From Chitinophagaceae bacterium UBA3961 (GTDB lineage Bacteria; Bacteroidota; Bacteroidia; Chitinophagales; Chitinophagaceae): a stretch of DNA of 21,250 nucleotides. Each line of letters opens with the position of its first letter. Position 1 is the first letter of the stretch. A program made the position numbers and the translations under genes. The notes under the pieces are model-generated. The model made no database searches, had not been told where the DNA came from, and saw nothing but the letters and a program-made list of their open reading frames with translations. This document shows, piece by piece, positions 1 to 7,993 of this stretch. The DNA is taken from the NCBI GenBank assembly GCA_002385265.1, contig DGDD01000241.1, forward strand, positions 1 through 21,250, given 5' to 3'.

Positions 1-416
1 ACTTAGGACTCCGTGAATCTGTGAATTCAAAACTCTTAGAATTTAGTAAGAAATGTAACATAGAAGTGCAGTTTGAGTCAAATTTGAAGGTAAACCATAT
101 TGCTTCTACCATCGATGTCACTATTTTGAAAGTACTAGATGCAGCTTTGTCTAATGTTCAATTGCATGCAAAAGCAAGCATGGTAAGCGTTTCACTTCAA
201 ACAGAAAACAAAGAACTTGTATTGAAAATTAAAGACAATGGCCGTGGATTTGATCAAACACAGGAAAAAAAGAAAACAAGCTTAGGCTTAGTAAACATAA
301 AAGAGAAAACCCTTGCAGTATCCGGGAAACTTGAACTTAGAACAGCCGAGGCAATGGGAACTGAAATAGTTGTTCGCATTCCATTACCTCAAAGTTTAGC
401 AACCGTAAATGCCTAG
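1..416 (+). CDS. Sensor histidine kinase, NarL/DegS-type, C-terminal ATPase part (5' end outside window)
   Basis: The reading frame is open from base 3, so the GTG at 21 is probably not the start: the codons before it read LGLRES, which fits the stretch ahead of the ATPase domain in HisKA_3 kinases. What is visible is the HATPase_c domain: an N box around ALSNVQLHAKAS (Asn about codon 45 counting from base 21), a G1 box DNGRGFD and a G2 region SLGLVNIKEK, ending in a GTEIVVRIPLP strand. Kinases of this type autophosphorylate a histidine (here outside the window) and usually signal to a LuxR-type response regulator. No such regulator lies downstream, so any partner would be to the left. The stop at 414-416 is 3 bases from the stop of the convergent PepSY gene, with no room for a terminator. 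Family assignment is firm; the signal sensed is unknown. Confidence 0.88.
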   Translation, partial: LGLRESVNSKLLEFSKKCNIEVQFESNLKVNHIASTIDVTILKVLDAALSNVQLHAKASMVSVSLQTENKELVLKIKDNGRGFDQTQEKKKTSLGLVNIKEKTLAVSGKLELRTAEAMGTEIVVRIPLPQSLATVNA

Positions 417-419
417 AAC

Positions 420-1043
420 TTATTGCACTCCAAAATAGTATACCAGCCAACAAAGGATACCTCCCACTATGATTACCGCCAAACCGGCTATTCTTTTTGA
501 CTTCAAAAAGAATAGCATCATTAGTCCGGTAATTGATACTAAAATCATCAATACGGCACTAATATCAATCAGCCATTTCCATTTGGAACCGGTGTCTCGT
601 CCTTTGTGTAGATCATTGAGCACTCCCACCCAACCAACATAGGTTTCATTGATTTCAACAATCCCATTCTCTCGATTAACAAAAGCTGCTACTGCATAGC
701 CGGGGCCATTGAATGAAACCGTACATTGGTATTCGTCTATTATAAATTCGGTAAGGGCGCCTTTGATACCAAATTTATTTCGAAATCGTTCTACGATCTC
801 TAGCTTTTTAATTGCGATGGTATCCAATTTAGCTTCTACCCATGCCATGGGTACCGTGTCTTTTAAAGTGGTCGTTTTTTGCTGGTCTGCAAACCACTCA
901 GTATGATTCAATGTAATGCCGGTAATTGCAAAAAAAAGGAGTATTAGAAAACTCACCATTGACAAGTACAAATGAAACCATCTCGACCAATGTGCTGTTT
1001 GCTTATAGATTCTTTTACCTAGCGGTTGTTGCTGTTTCTCCAT
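420..1043 (-). CDS. PepSY-associated transmembrane protein
   Basis: This is a 207-residue inner-membrane protein with hydrophobic segments at about 25-47, 157-180 and 185-205, and a roughly 110-residue periplasmic loop between the first two. The N-terminal HWSRWFHLYLS, the ITLNHTEWF after helix 1 and the LHKGRDTG before helix 2 are hallmarks of the PepSY_TM family; H18, H24, H47 and H146 recur in the family and could be ligands (inference). Such proteins in Bacteroidota often sit beside DUF2271/ApbE proteins and TonB-dependent receptors and are suspected of roles in metal or redox processes at the membrane. The ATG is 5 bases after the stop of the ApbE-like gene, so the two are almost certainly one operon. 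No receptor gene is present here. Exact function is not known. Confidence 0.85.
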   Translation of the reverse strand: MEKQQQPLGKRIYKQTAHWSRWFHLYLSMVSFLILLFFAITGITLNHTEWFADQQKTTTLKDTVPMAWVEAKLDTIAIKKLEIVERFRNKFGIKGALTEFIIDEYQCTVSFNGPGYAVAAFVNRENGIVEINETYVGWVGVLNDLHKGRDTGSKWKWLIDISAVLMILVSITGLMMLFFLKSKRIAGLAVIIVGGILCWLVYYFGVQ

Positions 1044-1048
1044 CTCTT

Positions 1049-2548
1049 TTAAGAAGCTTTTTTGTATTCCACCGACGCACTTGCTACCTCTGTATTGGCT
1101 TCTAATGCAAATTTAGCTTCCTTCTTTTTACACTCAACTGTTTGCTTGATAATTTGATAGGTACCGTGTTCTCGCGCCACTTCAATGATAATAGTATAGG
1201 TACCTTGCGATACAAACTGTCCGGCATCGTTCTTTCCGTCCCATTTGATCACATAGTTACCGGCGGGTCGAGTAGCTGAACTAATGGTCGTAATATCGGC
1301 ACCCGGCGTTTCACGATAGCGGGCATTGTTTTTCCTGAACCATTCTTTAAGGTCAGGTAACCAACGAGGCTTATTGAACCAAAGTGCGAGTGTTCTTTGC
1401 GTTTCTTGTTTGTCGTTTTCAACCCAAATAGCTACGAAGGGTCGATGTGAGCGACCTTCAAATTTTGCTAATTCAAGGTTGATCAAAACTTCATAATTTT
1501 CATTCCAAGTTTTTTGATTGGGAGTGGTAACTTTTGCCAATTCAGCAGGTTTCACCAATGCTTTCCAAGCGCTGTTGTAACGCACTTCTCCTTTCACATC
1601 TGTAATCATGAAGGCCACTCCGGGAATAGCACTAGCTAGCGTTATCGATTCGTCTAGGGAAAGAATATTGAATGCAGTTGCCAATGCGCCGGCTGTTGTT
1701 GCGTCGTTGGCCACTACTGTAGCGTTTTGTATTTGTTGAGCAGGCGCAGCGGTTCTCGGGTCTAAAATATGAGAGTACCACTTGTTATTTACCAAAAAGC
1801 CCCGTTTATAGTTCCCACTAGTAGCAATTGCTTTGTTCTCAATGGATATCTGAATAGCGGGCACTTCGTTGTCTGCTATTTGCTTTGATGTAGCAACACC
1901 GATAAGTTCAGGTTGACTCCCTTTCACAACCACGTCACCCCCAATATTTAAAACAAGTCCCTGCACTCCGGTTTCTTGAAGTGCTTTTGTAGCTGCTTTG
2001 TCGATAATATATGATTTAACGAAAGTGTTGAAAACGAGGGGCAGAGATCCTATATGAGTAGCGGTTTGATTCACCGGATCTAATACCCATTGTGCCTGTT
2101 GCATTTCAAATGCCATGGCAGACAACTCATTGGCTGAGGGAAGCATACCGCTTTTTTGCGCATCCTTCCAAGATTCAATAGCGAGTGCAATTGAGGGATT
2201 CAAAGCACCCTTGGTTTTTTGTTTCCAAGAATCAAACAATTCAAACAAGGTATATAGATCCTTACTTAGTTTAATAGGAGTTTGTTGCGTTTTTAACCAG
2301 AGACTCAATTCACTATTGGGATCATAAGAACTACTGATTGCCGATAGTCGGTCAATTTCGTTCAAAGCAATATCCGTTGCTATATCAGCTTTGATTTCTG
2401 AAGTAGTGAAAACTTTGAGATCGAAAGAAGTTCCGAGTACGTTTTCATAGTGCGATTGGAAAGATTTGATTGGTTTTACAGGGTTTGAAAAACCAAGGAG
2501 GGCAGTCGAAATAAGGAAAGACGAGAGCCAAATTCGGGTCAACTTCAT
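1049..2548 (-). CDS. ApbE-like FAD:protein FMN transferase homologue fused to DUF2271
   Basis: The 499-residue protein has an export signal (about 1-22), an ApbE-like domain (about 33-335) and a C-terminal DUF2271 domain (about 347-475, with the typical YVIKWDGKNDAG at 432-443). ApbE enzymes transfer FMN from FAD onto Thr/Ser of membrane or periplasmic proteins. Family landmarks seen are NIGGDVVVKG (201-210), IATSGNYKRGF (241-251) and HILDPRTAAPA (260-270). The metal-site motif usually written ADALAT reads AGALAT here (286-291): the Asp is replaced by Gly287, while Thr291 is kept. DPRTG also reads DPRTA. It may therefore be a weakened transferase or one used only for binding. No flavinylation target motif (D-x-S/T-G-A-T) is seen in neighbouring proteins. 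It is first in an operon with the PepSY protein. Family firm, activity uncertain. Confidence 0.85.
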   Translation of the reverse strand: MKLTRIWLSSFLISTALLGFSNPVKPIKSFQSHYENVLGTSFDLKVFTTSEIKADIATDIALNEIDRLSAISSSYDPNSELSLWLKTQQTPIKLSKDLYTLFELFDSWKQKTKGALNPSIALAIESWKDAQKSGMLPSANELSAMAFEMQQAQWVLDPVNQTATHIGSLPLVFNTFVKSYIIDKAATKALQETGVQGLVLNIGGDVVVKGSQPELIGVATSKQIADNEVPAIQISIENKAIATSGNYKRGFLVNNKWYSHILDPRTAAPAQQIQNATVVANDATTAGALATAFNILSLDESITLASAIPGVAFMITDVKGEVRYNSAWKALVKPAELAKVTTPNQKTWNENYEVLINLELAKFEGRSHRPFVAIWVENDKQETQRTLALWFNKPRWLPDLKEWFRKNNARYRETPGADITTISSATRPAGNYVIKWDGKNDAGQFVSQGTYTIIIEVAREHGTYQIIKQTVECKKKEAKFALEANTEVASASVEYKKAS

Positions 2549-2562
2549 ATTAAACGCTTATT

Positions 2563-2599
2563 TTATACTAATAATAGTATAAGACGTTCGGTTGACAAA
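2563..2599 (-). promoter_or_regulatory. Promoter with a perfect palindromic operator for the ApbE-like/PepSY operon
   Basis: On the minus strand a TTTG (2596-2599) lies 19 bases ahead of TATTATTA (2569-2576), a partial match to the Bacteroidota -33/-7 pattern. A perfect inverted repeat TTATACTA-ATAA-TAGTATAA covers 2563-2582, and its centre coincides with the centre of the -7 box. It ends 14 bases before the ATG. This geometry is what a repressor site would look like. The sequence does not match a Fur or DtxR box that I know, so the regulator is not named. The palindrome is a direct observation; the operator role is inference. Confidence 0.5.
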
Positions 2600-2615
2600 A
2601 AACTTTTGGGGATGG

Positions 2616-3665
2616 CTAGTAATTTGATAAGATTTTAACTTCTCGCAATTTCATAAGTGCTTCCTGAAGGGCCGTATCTTCACCATATTTGCTTTCTATT
2701 ATGATATCAGGCTTCATTCTCCCTTCCTGTATTCTTCCTTTTCGATCGGCTTCTTGACACACGCTTAGTACTAACATGGCATTATTGGAGAGTTGATAGG
2801 TAGCATTGGCTGTTGTAAGTCCGGCAGTAGGCAGCCCCATCATGATCGTTTCTTTCATACCTCGAAATGCGAGCGCCACAATTTCTCCGGAGCTGGCGGT
2901 TCGGTTCCCTGTTAAAACGATAATTTGAAGAGGTTTATTTGCAAGCTGATAGCCGGGTTGAGAAGTGCCACAGCGTTCGTACTTTCCTTGGTAGGTCTTC
3001 CCATTTTTATAGATAACCGGAACACGCTCTTCATTTCTGATAAAATAAACACAAGTATCTGTTTGTAGTAGTGGGCCAATTCCAGTGAGCATAGGCCAAC
3101 AATTCCCACCAGTATTTTTTCGTAAATCAATAATCCAATGCTTAACTCCGGATCGATCGAGATAAGCGATGAGTGATTGCAAACTATCCGACATTTTCTC
3201 ACAAATCCATCGATCCGTAGAGCTAATAGCGGGTACTTCCAAATAACCTATTTCGGGTTCAAGAAGTTCCGCTCTGCAAGACCCCACTTGTTCTTTCCAG
3301 TTTTGAGAGAAACAAACATAAGAGGTATCGTTGTTATAGGTAGCCGCTTTTATGGCTGGCATAACAAAACTATGTTGTTCTTTGAGCAATTTAAAACAAT
3401 GATTAATGGCATCATAAGCGCCCTCGCAGGTGGTACTGGCTTTCACTTGCTGCTGAGCCAACAATTGAAGAGAATCCCAGGCAATGAAGTCTTTTTTGTA
3501 ATAATTCTTCTTCATTAAATCGAACACTTCTGTAAGTAGTTTAGAAGCATTGATCACGCATTTTTCATAAGACGCTACAGGAGGTGCACTATTGGTGGTA
3601 GCCAACTGGTCTTGCGCCAAAGCTGGGGTAGAAAGAAACACTAAGAACAGGAATCTCCAAGGCAT
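2616..3665 (-). CDS. Secreted S41 family peptidase
   Basis: A 349-residue protein with a clear signal peptide (hydrophobic 3-14, likely cut after ALA17). The peptidase core shows LLKEQHSF (H98, the place of the LxDxH histidine), IIDLRKNTGG (178-187), the nucleophile loop TASSGE (256-261, Ser258 or Ser259) and GLPTAG (277-282). The last motif, rather than the GKTFGK of C-terminal processing peptidases, and the apparent lack of a catalytic lysine point to the S41B (tricorn/IRBP-like) branch, which uses Ser-His. No PDZ domain is evident. It should act in the periplasm or outside the cell; the substrate is unknown. It stands alone: a terminator separates it from the upstream gene, and 67 bases separate it from the next gene. 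Confidence 0.86.
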   Translation of the reverse strand: MPWRFLFLVFLSTPALAQDQLATTNSAPPVASYEKCVINASKLLTEVFDLMKKNYYKKDFIAWDSLQLLAQQQVKASTTCEGAYDAINHCFKLLKEQHSFVMPAIKAATYNNDTSYVCFSQNWKEQVGSCRAELLEPEIGYLEVPAISSTDRWICEKMSDSLQSLIAYLDRSGVKHWIIDLRKNTGGNCWPMLTGIGPLLQTDTCVYFIRNEERVPVIYKNGKTYQGKYERCGTSQPGYQLANKPLQIIVLTGNRTASSGEIVALAFRGMKETIMMGLPTAGLTTANATYQLSNNAMLVLSVCQEADRKGRIQEGRMKPDIIIESKYGEDTALQEALMKLREVKILSNY

Positions 3666-3712
3666 AGCAGCGGGTTTAAACTCTCTGAGATTCCTAAGTT
3701 AAAAAATTCCAT

Positions 3713-3741
3713 AAAAAAAGGGGCCGTAATTATACGGCCCC
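3713..3741 (-). terminator. Intrinsic terminator of the delta-60-repeat gene
   Basis: GGGGCCGTA (3720-3728), loop ATTA, TACGGCCCC (3733-3741): a perfect 9-bp GC-rich stem with a 4-base loop. On the minus strand it is followed by seven T residues (A7 at 3713-3719 on the plus strand). It lies 33 bases past the stop of the 3775-5604 gene and ahead of the S41 gene. Confidence 0.93.
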
Positions 3742-3774
3742 ATTTCCACATATGTAAAGTCTAGGGGGTTGACA

Positions 3775-5604
3775 TTATTGTTTCACGAAACGAGAAGTCA
3801 ACTTCACATTGCCACCATCAGCAGAAACGGTAATATTGTACATTCCTTTCGATAAACGATTTACATCCAATGATGTAGTAATAGCCGTTCCTTGGAGTTC
3901 CATCGTACTCATACTGAGAATTCTTCCTGAGAAGTCAGTTACAGTAATTTGAGTGCGTCCTTTAATTCCTGCTGGAATTTGCAAGTTCACGGTACTTGTA
4001 ACCAAACTTGGATAAACTTCCAAATTAGACGATACAGCACTGCTTCTTACAACAACAGCATTACTGTAAGTTATTTTACCATCTACAGATACCATTGCCA
4101 ATCGATAGAAGGTTGTATTGAGAAGCGCTTCTTTGTCAACAAAATTAAATTTAGACTGACTAGCAACGGCTGCAACGGCACCTAGAGATTTGAAGTTGCG
4201 ACCATCGGTGCTCTTTTCAATATTGTATTGAATCAAACTCTTTTCTGTAAGCGCTTTCCAGGTTAATTCTACACCTACGGCATTTCTTTGAGCAGCAAAA
4301 GCTAGATCGTTGAATGGAAGGGAGAAACCGTCGTTTTGGAAGGCAGCGATAGAAAAGTTCTTATTACCTGCATTTGAAATATATCCACCTGCATAAATGT
4401 ATTGATCACGCATTTTTACATAACGAACGAAGTCGTTTTGTCCTCCTGCTAAGTCAGCTGTAGCAATACCGTCGCCACTGAAGAGGTTATCCAAGGTTCC
4501 GTTAGAGTTGTAGCGAACCAGGGTAAAATCTCCGTTATCGCTGTTTCCTGCGATAATGATATGACCATCTTTCATCAAGGCAACTGCACGAGCCTGATCT
4601 TCGGTTGCACCAGGTCCGATATTAGTGATCACAATTCCACCTGTACCAAAAGTATTATCAAGTGAACCATCTGTATTGTAACGAGCTGTTGCAAAATCGA
4701 AATCAGAGCTTGTAGAAGCGCGCGTCCATCCTGTTCTTACAATTTTACCATCTGCTTGCAGTGCAATGCCATAGCAATGGTCGTCACTAATTCCGGCAGG
4801 CCCTATCGGTGTTACTACAATACCACCGGTACCGAAAGTTGCATCTAAAGTACCATCGGTATTATAACGAGCCATCGCGAAATCGTAGTCAACGTCTTTT
4901 GAAGAACCTGAGGCGATGATTTTATCATCTGATTGCACAACAAGGCTTGAGATAAAGTCTTCAGTACAACCTGTAATACCGGTTGTAACGATACCATCGC
5001 CACTGAAAGTATTATCGAGCGTTCCGTCGGTGTTAATGCGCACTACGGCGAAGTCACCGGAACATCCTTTGTTTCTATAACCTGCAATAACAATTTTACC
5101 GGTAGAAGTAAATTTTACGTTTGAGCCATGATCTTCCGAACCGGCGTCAATGTCTACAGTAAGAATACCATCTCCACTAAAAGTATTGTCGAAAGTTCCG
5201 TCTGAGTTTAAGCGAATACAAAAGAAATCGTAGGTAGGAGTACTATTGGTTTCTCCGATAACGATGATTTTGCCTGAGCCGTCAATTTCAACACCAAAAG
5301 CATCGTCGTTGCCACCGCCCAAGTCAATTTGAACGATACCGCCTGTTCCGAAGGTATTGTCTAAAGTACCGTTTTGGTTGTAACGAACTACTGCAATATC
5401 TGTAGTTGCGCCTACAACTGTATATCCTACGGCTACAACTTTACCGTCGGTTTGAAATTCAAATTTGCGAACTTCTTCGTTTCCTAGGCCAATTGGCGTG
5501 TTAGTAGCACCATTTGTACCGTACGTGTTAACGAGGCTTCCTACTTGGGCATAAGACAAGGTTGATAATCCAAGAATAGAAGCAATGAGTAAAAGCTTTC
5601 TCAT
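3775..5604 (-). CDS. Delta-60 repeat (DUF5122) secreted protein with T9SS sorting domain
   Basis: A 609-residue protein. Signal peptide 1-19 (cut near SYAQ). Residues about 22-430 hold tandem repeats of the delta-60/DUF5122 beta-propeller type: six LDNTF-like cores at 81, 138, 196, 253, 315 and 371, spaced 56-62 residues, plus a degenerate first one (VNTYGT at 25). Residues about 437-520 form a fibronectin-like linker (VELTWKALTEKSLIQYNIE), and about 528-609 a type A C-terminal sorting domain (EVYPSLVTSTVNL, LSKGMYNITV, ending RFVKQ). The family is exported through the outer membrane by the T9SS and left on the surface or released; no enzymatic motif is visible. Alone on its transcript, with a strong terminator and a candidate promoter about 220 bases upstream. 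A scaffold or binding role is only a guess. Confidence 0.93.
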   Translation of the reverse strand: MRKLLLIASILGLSTLSYAQVGSLVNTYGTNGATNTPIGLGNEEVRKFEFQTDGKVVAVGYTVVGATTDIAVVRYNQNGTLDNTFGTGGIVQIDLGGGNDDAFGVEIDGSGKIIVIGETNSTPTYDFFCIRLNSDGTFDNTFSGDGILTVDIDAGSEDHGSNVKFTSTGKIVIAGYRNKGCSGDFAVVRINTDGTLDNTFSGDGIVTTGITGCTEDFISSLVVQSDDKIIASGSSKDVDYDFAMARYNTDGTLDATFGTGGIVVTPIGPAGISDDHCYGIALQADGKIVRTGWTRASTSSDFDFATARYNTDGSLDNTFGTGGIVITNIGPGATEDQARAVALMKDGHIIIAGNSDNGDFTLVRYNSNGTLDNLFSGDGIATADLAGGQNDFVRYVKMRDQYIYAGGYISNAGNKNFSIAAFQNDGFSLPFNDLAFAAQRNAVGVELTWKALTEKSLIQYNIEKSTDGRNFKSLGAVAAVASQSKFNFVDKEALLNTTFYRLAMVSVDGKITYSNAVVVRSSAVSSNLEVYPSLVTSTVNLQIPAGIKGRTQITVTDFSGRILSMSTMELQGTAITTSLDVNRLSKGMYNITVSADGGNVKLTSRFVKQ

Positions 5605-5828
5605 GACTTTATGTGGTTTAAAAAATTACAGAGTATGTGGCTTCTTGGAAAATTGGATAGAAAGAGGTTCTATCGATAGGAGTAGGAAGTGCTAAATAAG
5701 AAAAGATAATCCGTAAGTAAAAGTATTTACGAGAGTTTTTTTTTGCACGATTTCACTTCATCGCTATTTTACTAAACATTTTTCGTAGTTCCAACACCCA
5801 AATTACCATAAATAATTGATTTTCAATA

Positions 5829-5859
5829 CAAACATAGGTAATTTTTATGTGTTGCAACA
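5829..5859 (-). promoter_or_regulatory. Candidate promoter for the delta-60-repeat gene
   Basis: On the minus strand TATGTTTG (5829-5836) is a perfect TAnnTTTG -7 element, and GTTG (5854-5851 region read in reverse) lies about 18 bases upstream as the -33 element. The -33 is inside a perfect 10-bp palindrome TGTTGCAACA (5850-5859). I found no other TAnnTTTG on this strand between here and the ATG at 5604, so the transcript would carry a leader of about 220 bases (5605-5825). Motif match is direct; use as a promoter is inference. Confidence 0.5.
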
Positions 5860-5870
5860 TTAATTTTTTA

Positions 5871-6260
5871 CTATTTCGGCTGTATCAAATCCCATAAGTT
5901 TCCGTATAAATCTTCAAATACGGCTACTTTTCCATAAGACTGTTCTTCGGGCGGCCTTACAAATGCAACTCCTTTTGATGAATAGTTATCAAAATCGCGG
6001 TCAAAATCGTCGGTATAGAGAAATAAAAATACACGCCCCCCGGTTTGATTTCCCACTCTAGAAAGCTGCTCTTCATTGGCCGCTTTTGCCAGCAAAAGTT
6101 CAGCACCACCGGTGCCTTTGGGACGAACCCGCACCCATCGTTTAGTGGTACTTAATTCGGTATCCTCTAAAAGTTCAAAGCCCAAAATAGTAGTATAAAA
6201 TTCAATGGCTTCATCGTAGTCGCGTACCCCCAATGCCAATTGCCCAAGTTGCTGATTCAT
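5871..6260 (-). CDS. VOC-fold (glyoxalase/bleomycin-resistance-like) protein
   Basis: A 129-residue single-module VOC protein with paired beta-alpha-beta-beta-beta units: LALGVRDYDEAIEFYTTILGFELLED (8-33 region) and, in the second half, FEDLYGNLWDLIQ (115-127). The position where metal-dependent members carry His (the HxxLxV start of strand 1) has Gln7, and the C-terminal ligand position is Asp124, so metal binding is doubtful. The start codon overlaps the stop of the M19 dipeptidase by one base (TAATG), indicating translational coupling and a shared transcript. Members of this superfamily range from isomerases to drug-binding proteins; the substrate cannot be told. No signal peptide, so cytoplasmic, unlike its operon partner. 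Confidence 0.85.
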   Translation of the reverse strand: MNQQLGQLALGVRDYDEAIEFYTTILGFELLEDTELSTTKRWVRVRPKGTGGAELLLAKAANEEQLSRVGNQTGGRVFLFLYTDDFDRDFDNYSSKGVAFVRPPEEQSYGKVAVFEDLYGNLWDLIQPK

Positions 6261-7426
6261 TATTCCGGTAAGTTTTGAAGTAAGAAATCGCGAATATTGC
6301 CTCCTATTACTTTTTCAATATCAATTCTTGAAATGCCAAGTTTTTGTAATGCGGCTACTACTTCTCTAAAACCATTGATATCATAGCTGGCTTCAATTGC
6401 CCCATCGAAATCGGAGCCCATGGAAACGCGCTCCACTCCTATTCGATCCATTACATATTTGATGGCTTTTGCAGTGGCCATGGCGTCGGTTCCACATACG
6501 GCCGTTTCCCACATTCCTATACAGATCAGTCCTTTTCGTTTGCCAATTTCATCAATTTGCGCATCACTTAAATTTCTCACATTATCGCAGGTTGCTTTTA
6601 CTCCGGTATGTGAAACCAACAAAGGAACCGATGTGTATTTGAAGATATCATCGATCAATTTGGGTGACGCATGCGCCAAATCAATGATGATGTGCTTTTT
6701 GATCATGGCATCTATCAATTGCTTTCCTTTTTCTGTTAAACCACCTTTGTCTACTCCATGAGCTGAGCCTCCCCATTCATTGTCGAAAAAATGGGTAAGT
6801 CCAATGTATCTTACACCGGCATTGAAAAAAGTATCCAAATTAGTAAGATCATTTTCCAAACAATGTGCACCTTCTAGTGCCAACATTCCGGCCGCGATAG
6901 AACGGTTCTTAGCCCTATCATTGATGAATTGCTCCAAATCGGATTTGGTTTGTATCACTCGAAAAGTTCCTTCCGAGTATTCGGCTGTTTTATGTAGCGC
7001 CTCGCATTGGTGAAGGGCTCTCGACTTCATACTGAACCAATCGTGCCAGTTGCGTAGTTGAGCAAAACTCAATAAGGCAACTTGATCGGTTTCTGCGGTA
7101 TTCTTCTCATAATTGATTCCTCTTGGAGTTTTACTCACGATGGAAAAGACTTGAAAAGCCTCATTGGCTTCCAGCATTCGAGGAATGTCTACATGACCGT
7201 GATCGGCTTTTTTCAAAATATTACGATCCCATAAAAGAGCATCACAGTGCATATCGGCAATAAAAGGAATGGAATCATACCATTTTGGAACACTGTCAGT
7301 GATACTCTTGTGAAGGGTTTTGTTCATCGATTGATCGATGTATTTCGGAGCGAAGAAGAAAAACCCGATAGCGGCAACCAGAATAATAATGCCTAAAATG
7401 GAAAGAATTCTGCGAATAATTTTCAT
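6260..7426 (-). CDS. Membrane dipeptidase, M19 family
   Basis: A 388-residue zinc dipeptidase of the renal dipeptidase family, which hydrolyses dipeptides, often with D-residues. The binuclear zinc ligands can be placed: H60 and D62 in DMHCDALLW, E185 in ALEGAH, H252 in IDLAHAS, H273 in SHTGVKA, and the Asp of GSDFDG (337-342). The N-terminus has basic residues followed by a hydrophobic stretch (about 7-26, ending FFFFAPKY), best read as an uncleaved membrane anchor with the enzyme facing the periplasm. Length fits the family. First gene of a pair with the VOC protein. No clean TAnnTTTG promoter was found in the 255-base gap upstream (7427-7681). Confidence 0.93.
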   Translation of the reverse strand: MKIIRRILSILGIIILVAAIGFFFFAPKYIDQSMNKTLHKSITDSVPKWYDSIPFIADMHCDALLWDRNILKKADHGHVDIPRMLEANEAFQVFSIVSKTPRGINYEKNTAETDQVALLSFAQLRNWHDWFSMKSRALHQCEALHKTAEYSEGTFRVIQTKSDLEQFINDRAKNRSIAAGMLALEGAHCLENDLTNLDTFFNAGVRYIGLTHFFDNEWGGSAHGVDKGGLTEKGKQLIDAMIKKHIIIDLAHASPKLIDDIFKYTSVPLLVSHTGVKATCDNVRNLSDAQIDEIGKRKGLICIGMWETAVCGTDAMATAKAIKYVMDRIGVERVSMGSDFDGAIEASYDINGFREVVAALQKLGISRIDIEKVIGGNIRDFLLQNLPE

Positions 7427-7610
7427 GAATTTTTATGTCTTAACTAAACTGAATAAATAATAAGTAAGCTTTATAACCCTCTATATTTCAAATATTAATT
7501 CAAAAGCGTAAACCGAAATTTCATCAATAAAAACCCGTCACGATCATTTGTTAGTAGCTTGCTATTCAATGAATTGGGTTACTTTTTAATATTTTTTGTA
7601 TTAAGGTATG

Positions 7611-7618
7611 TAATTTTG
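7611..7618 (+). promoter_or_regulatory. -7 promoter element for the CBM48-like gene
   Basis: TAATTTTG is a perfect TAnnTTTG match, with a T-rich tract (7592-7597) where a -33 region would be but no clear TTTG at the ideal distance. Transcription would begin near 7623, about 60 bases before the ATG at 7682. This rules out the longer in-frame start at 7559, which would lie upstream of the transcript. Confidence 0.55.
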
Positions 7619-7681
7619 CCTTTATCTACGATTGCTTGGCGAAAATCAATTGCTTTTACAACCTTCAATAAACCAAGCATT

Positions 7682-7972
7682 ATGGTAACTAAGACCTACT
7701 ACAAAACCAAGGATTACTGCAAAGTAAAGTTTTCACTTGTTGCAGATAACGCCTCTTCTATTGAAATCCTCGGACTGAACAGCGACTGGATGCAGCCGCT
7801 TGTAATGAACAAGAAAAAGGATGGTACGTTTTCAATAGACGTTAATCTTCCAAAAGATTCAAAACATGAATTCAAGTACCGCGTGAACGAATCAGAGTGG
7901 CTGAACGACCCTGAAGCGGACGCTGAAGCACCCAATGTTTACGGTGGTACAAATAGTGTAATTACCCTATAA
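7682..7972 (+). CDS. Small isoamylase early set / CBM48-like protein
   Basis: A 96-residue cytoplasmic protein made of a single immunoglobulin-like glycogen-binding (CBM48/AMPK-type, isoamylase N-terminal) domain. Seen are the KVKFSLVADNA opening strand, ILGLNSDWMQP in place of the common GDFNDW, then KKKDGTFSIDVNLP, HEFKYRVNESEWLNDPEA and GGTNSVITL, which follow the family order (KDGxF, YxFxYxVDGxWxxDP, NSV). ATG 7682 is chosen because the upstream in-frame extension to 7559 is hydrophobic, unrelated to the family, and contains the promoter. Free-standing single-domain copies are known in Bacteroidota, but their role is unclear; glycogen or starch binding is a family-level guess. Monocistronic, ending in a shared terminator. 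Confidence 0.85.
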   Translation: MVTKTYYKTKDYCKVKFSLVADNASSIEILGLNSDWMQPLVMNKKKDGTFSIDVNLPKDSKHEFKYRVNESEWLNDPEADAEAPNVYGGTNSVITL

Positions 7973-7993
7973 GCAATCTGTACTGTATTTTAA

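Noticed and set aside
709..906. Open frames antisense to established genes (for example 709-906, 2115-2327, 3177-3518, 6420-6761, 19741-20157)
   Set aside because: Each lies opposite a gene with clear family motifs, and none shows protein-like composition or motifs of its own.
5671..5680. CTATCGATAG palindrome in the leader of the delta-60 gene
   Set aside because: A 10-base dyad in AT-rich DNA with no supporting context is too likely by chance.
7559..7681. N-terminal extension of the CBM48-like gene
   Set aside because: It is hydrophobic, absent from the family, and contains the perfect -7 element at 7611-7618, so it would not be transcribed.
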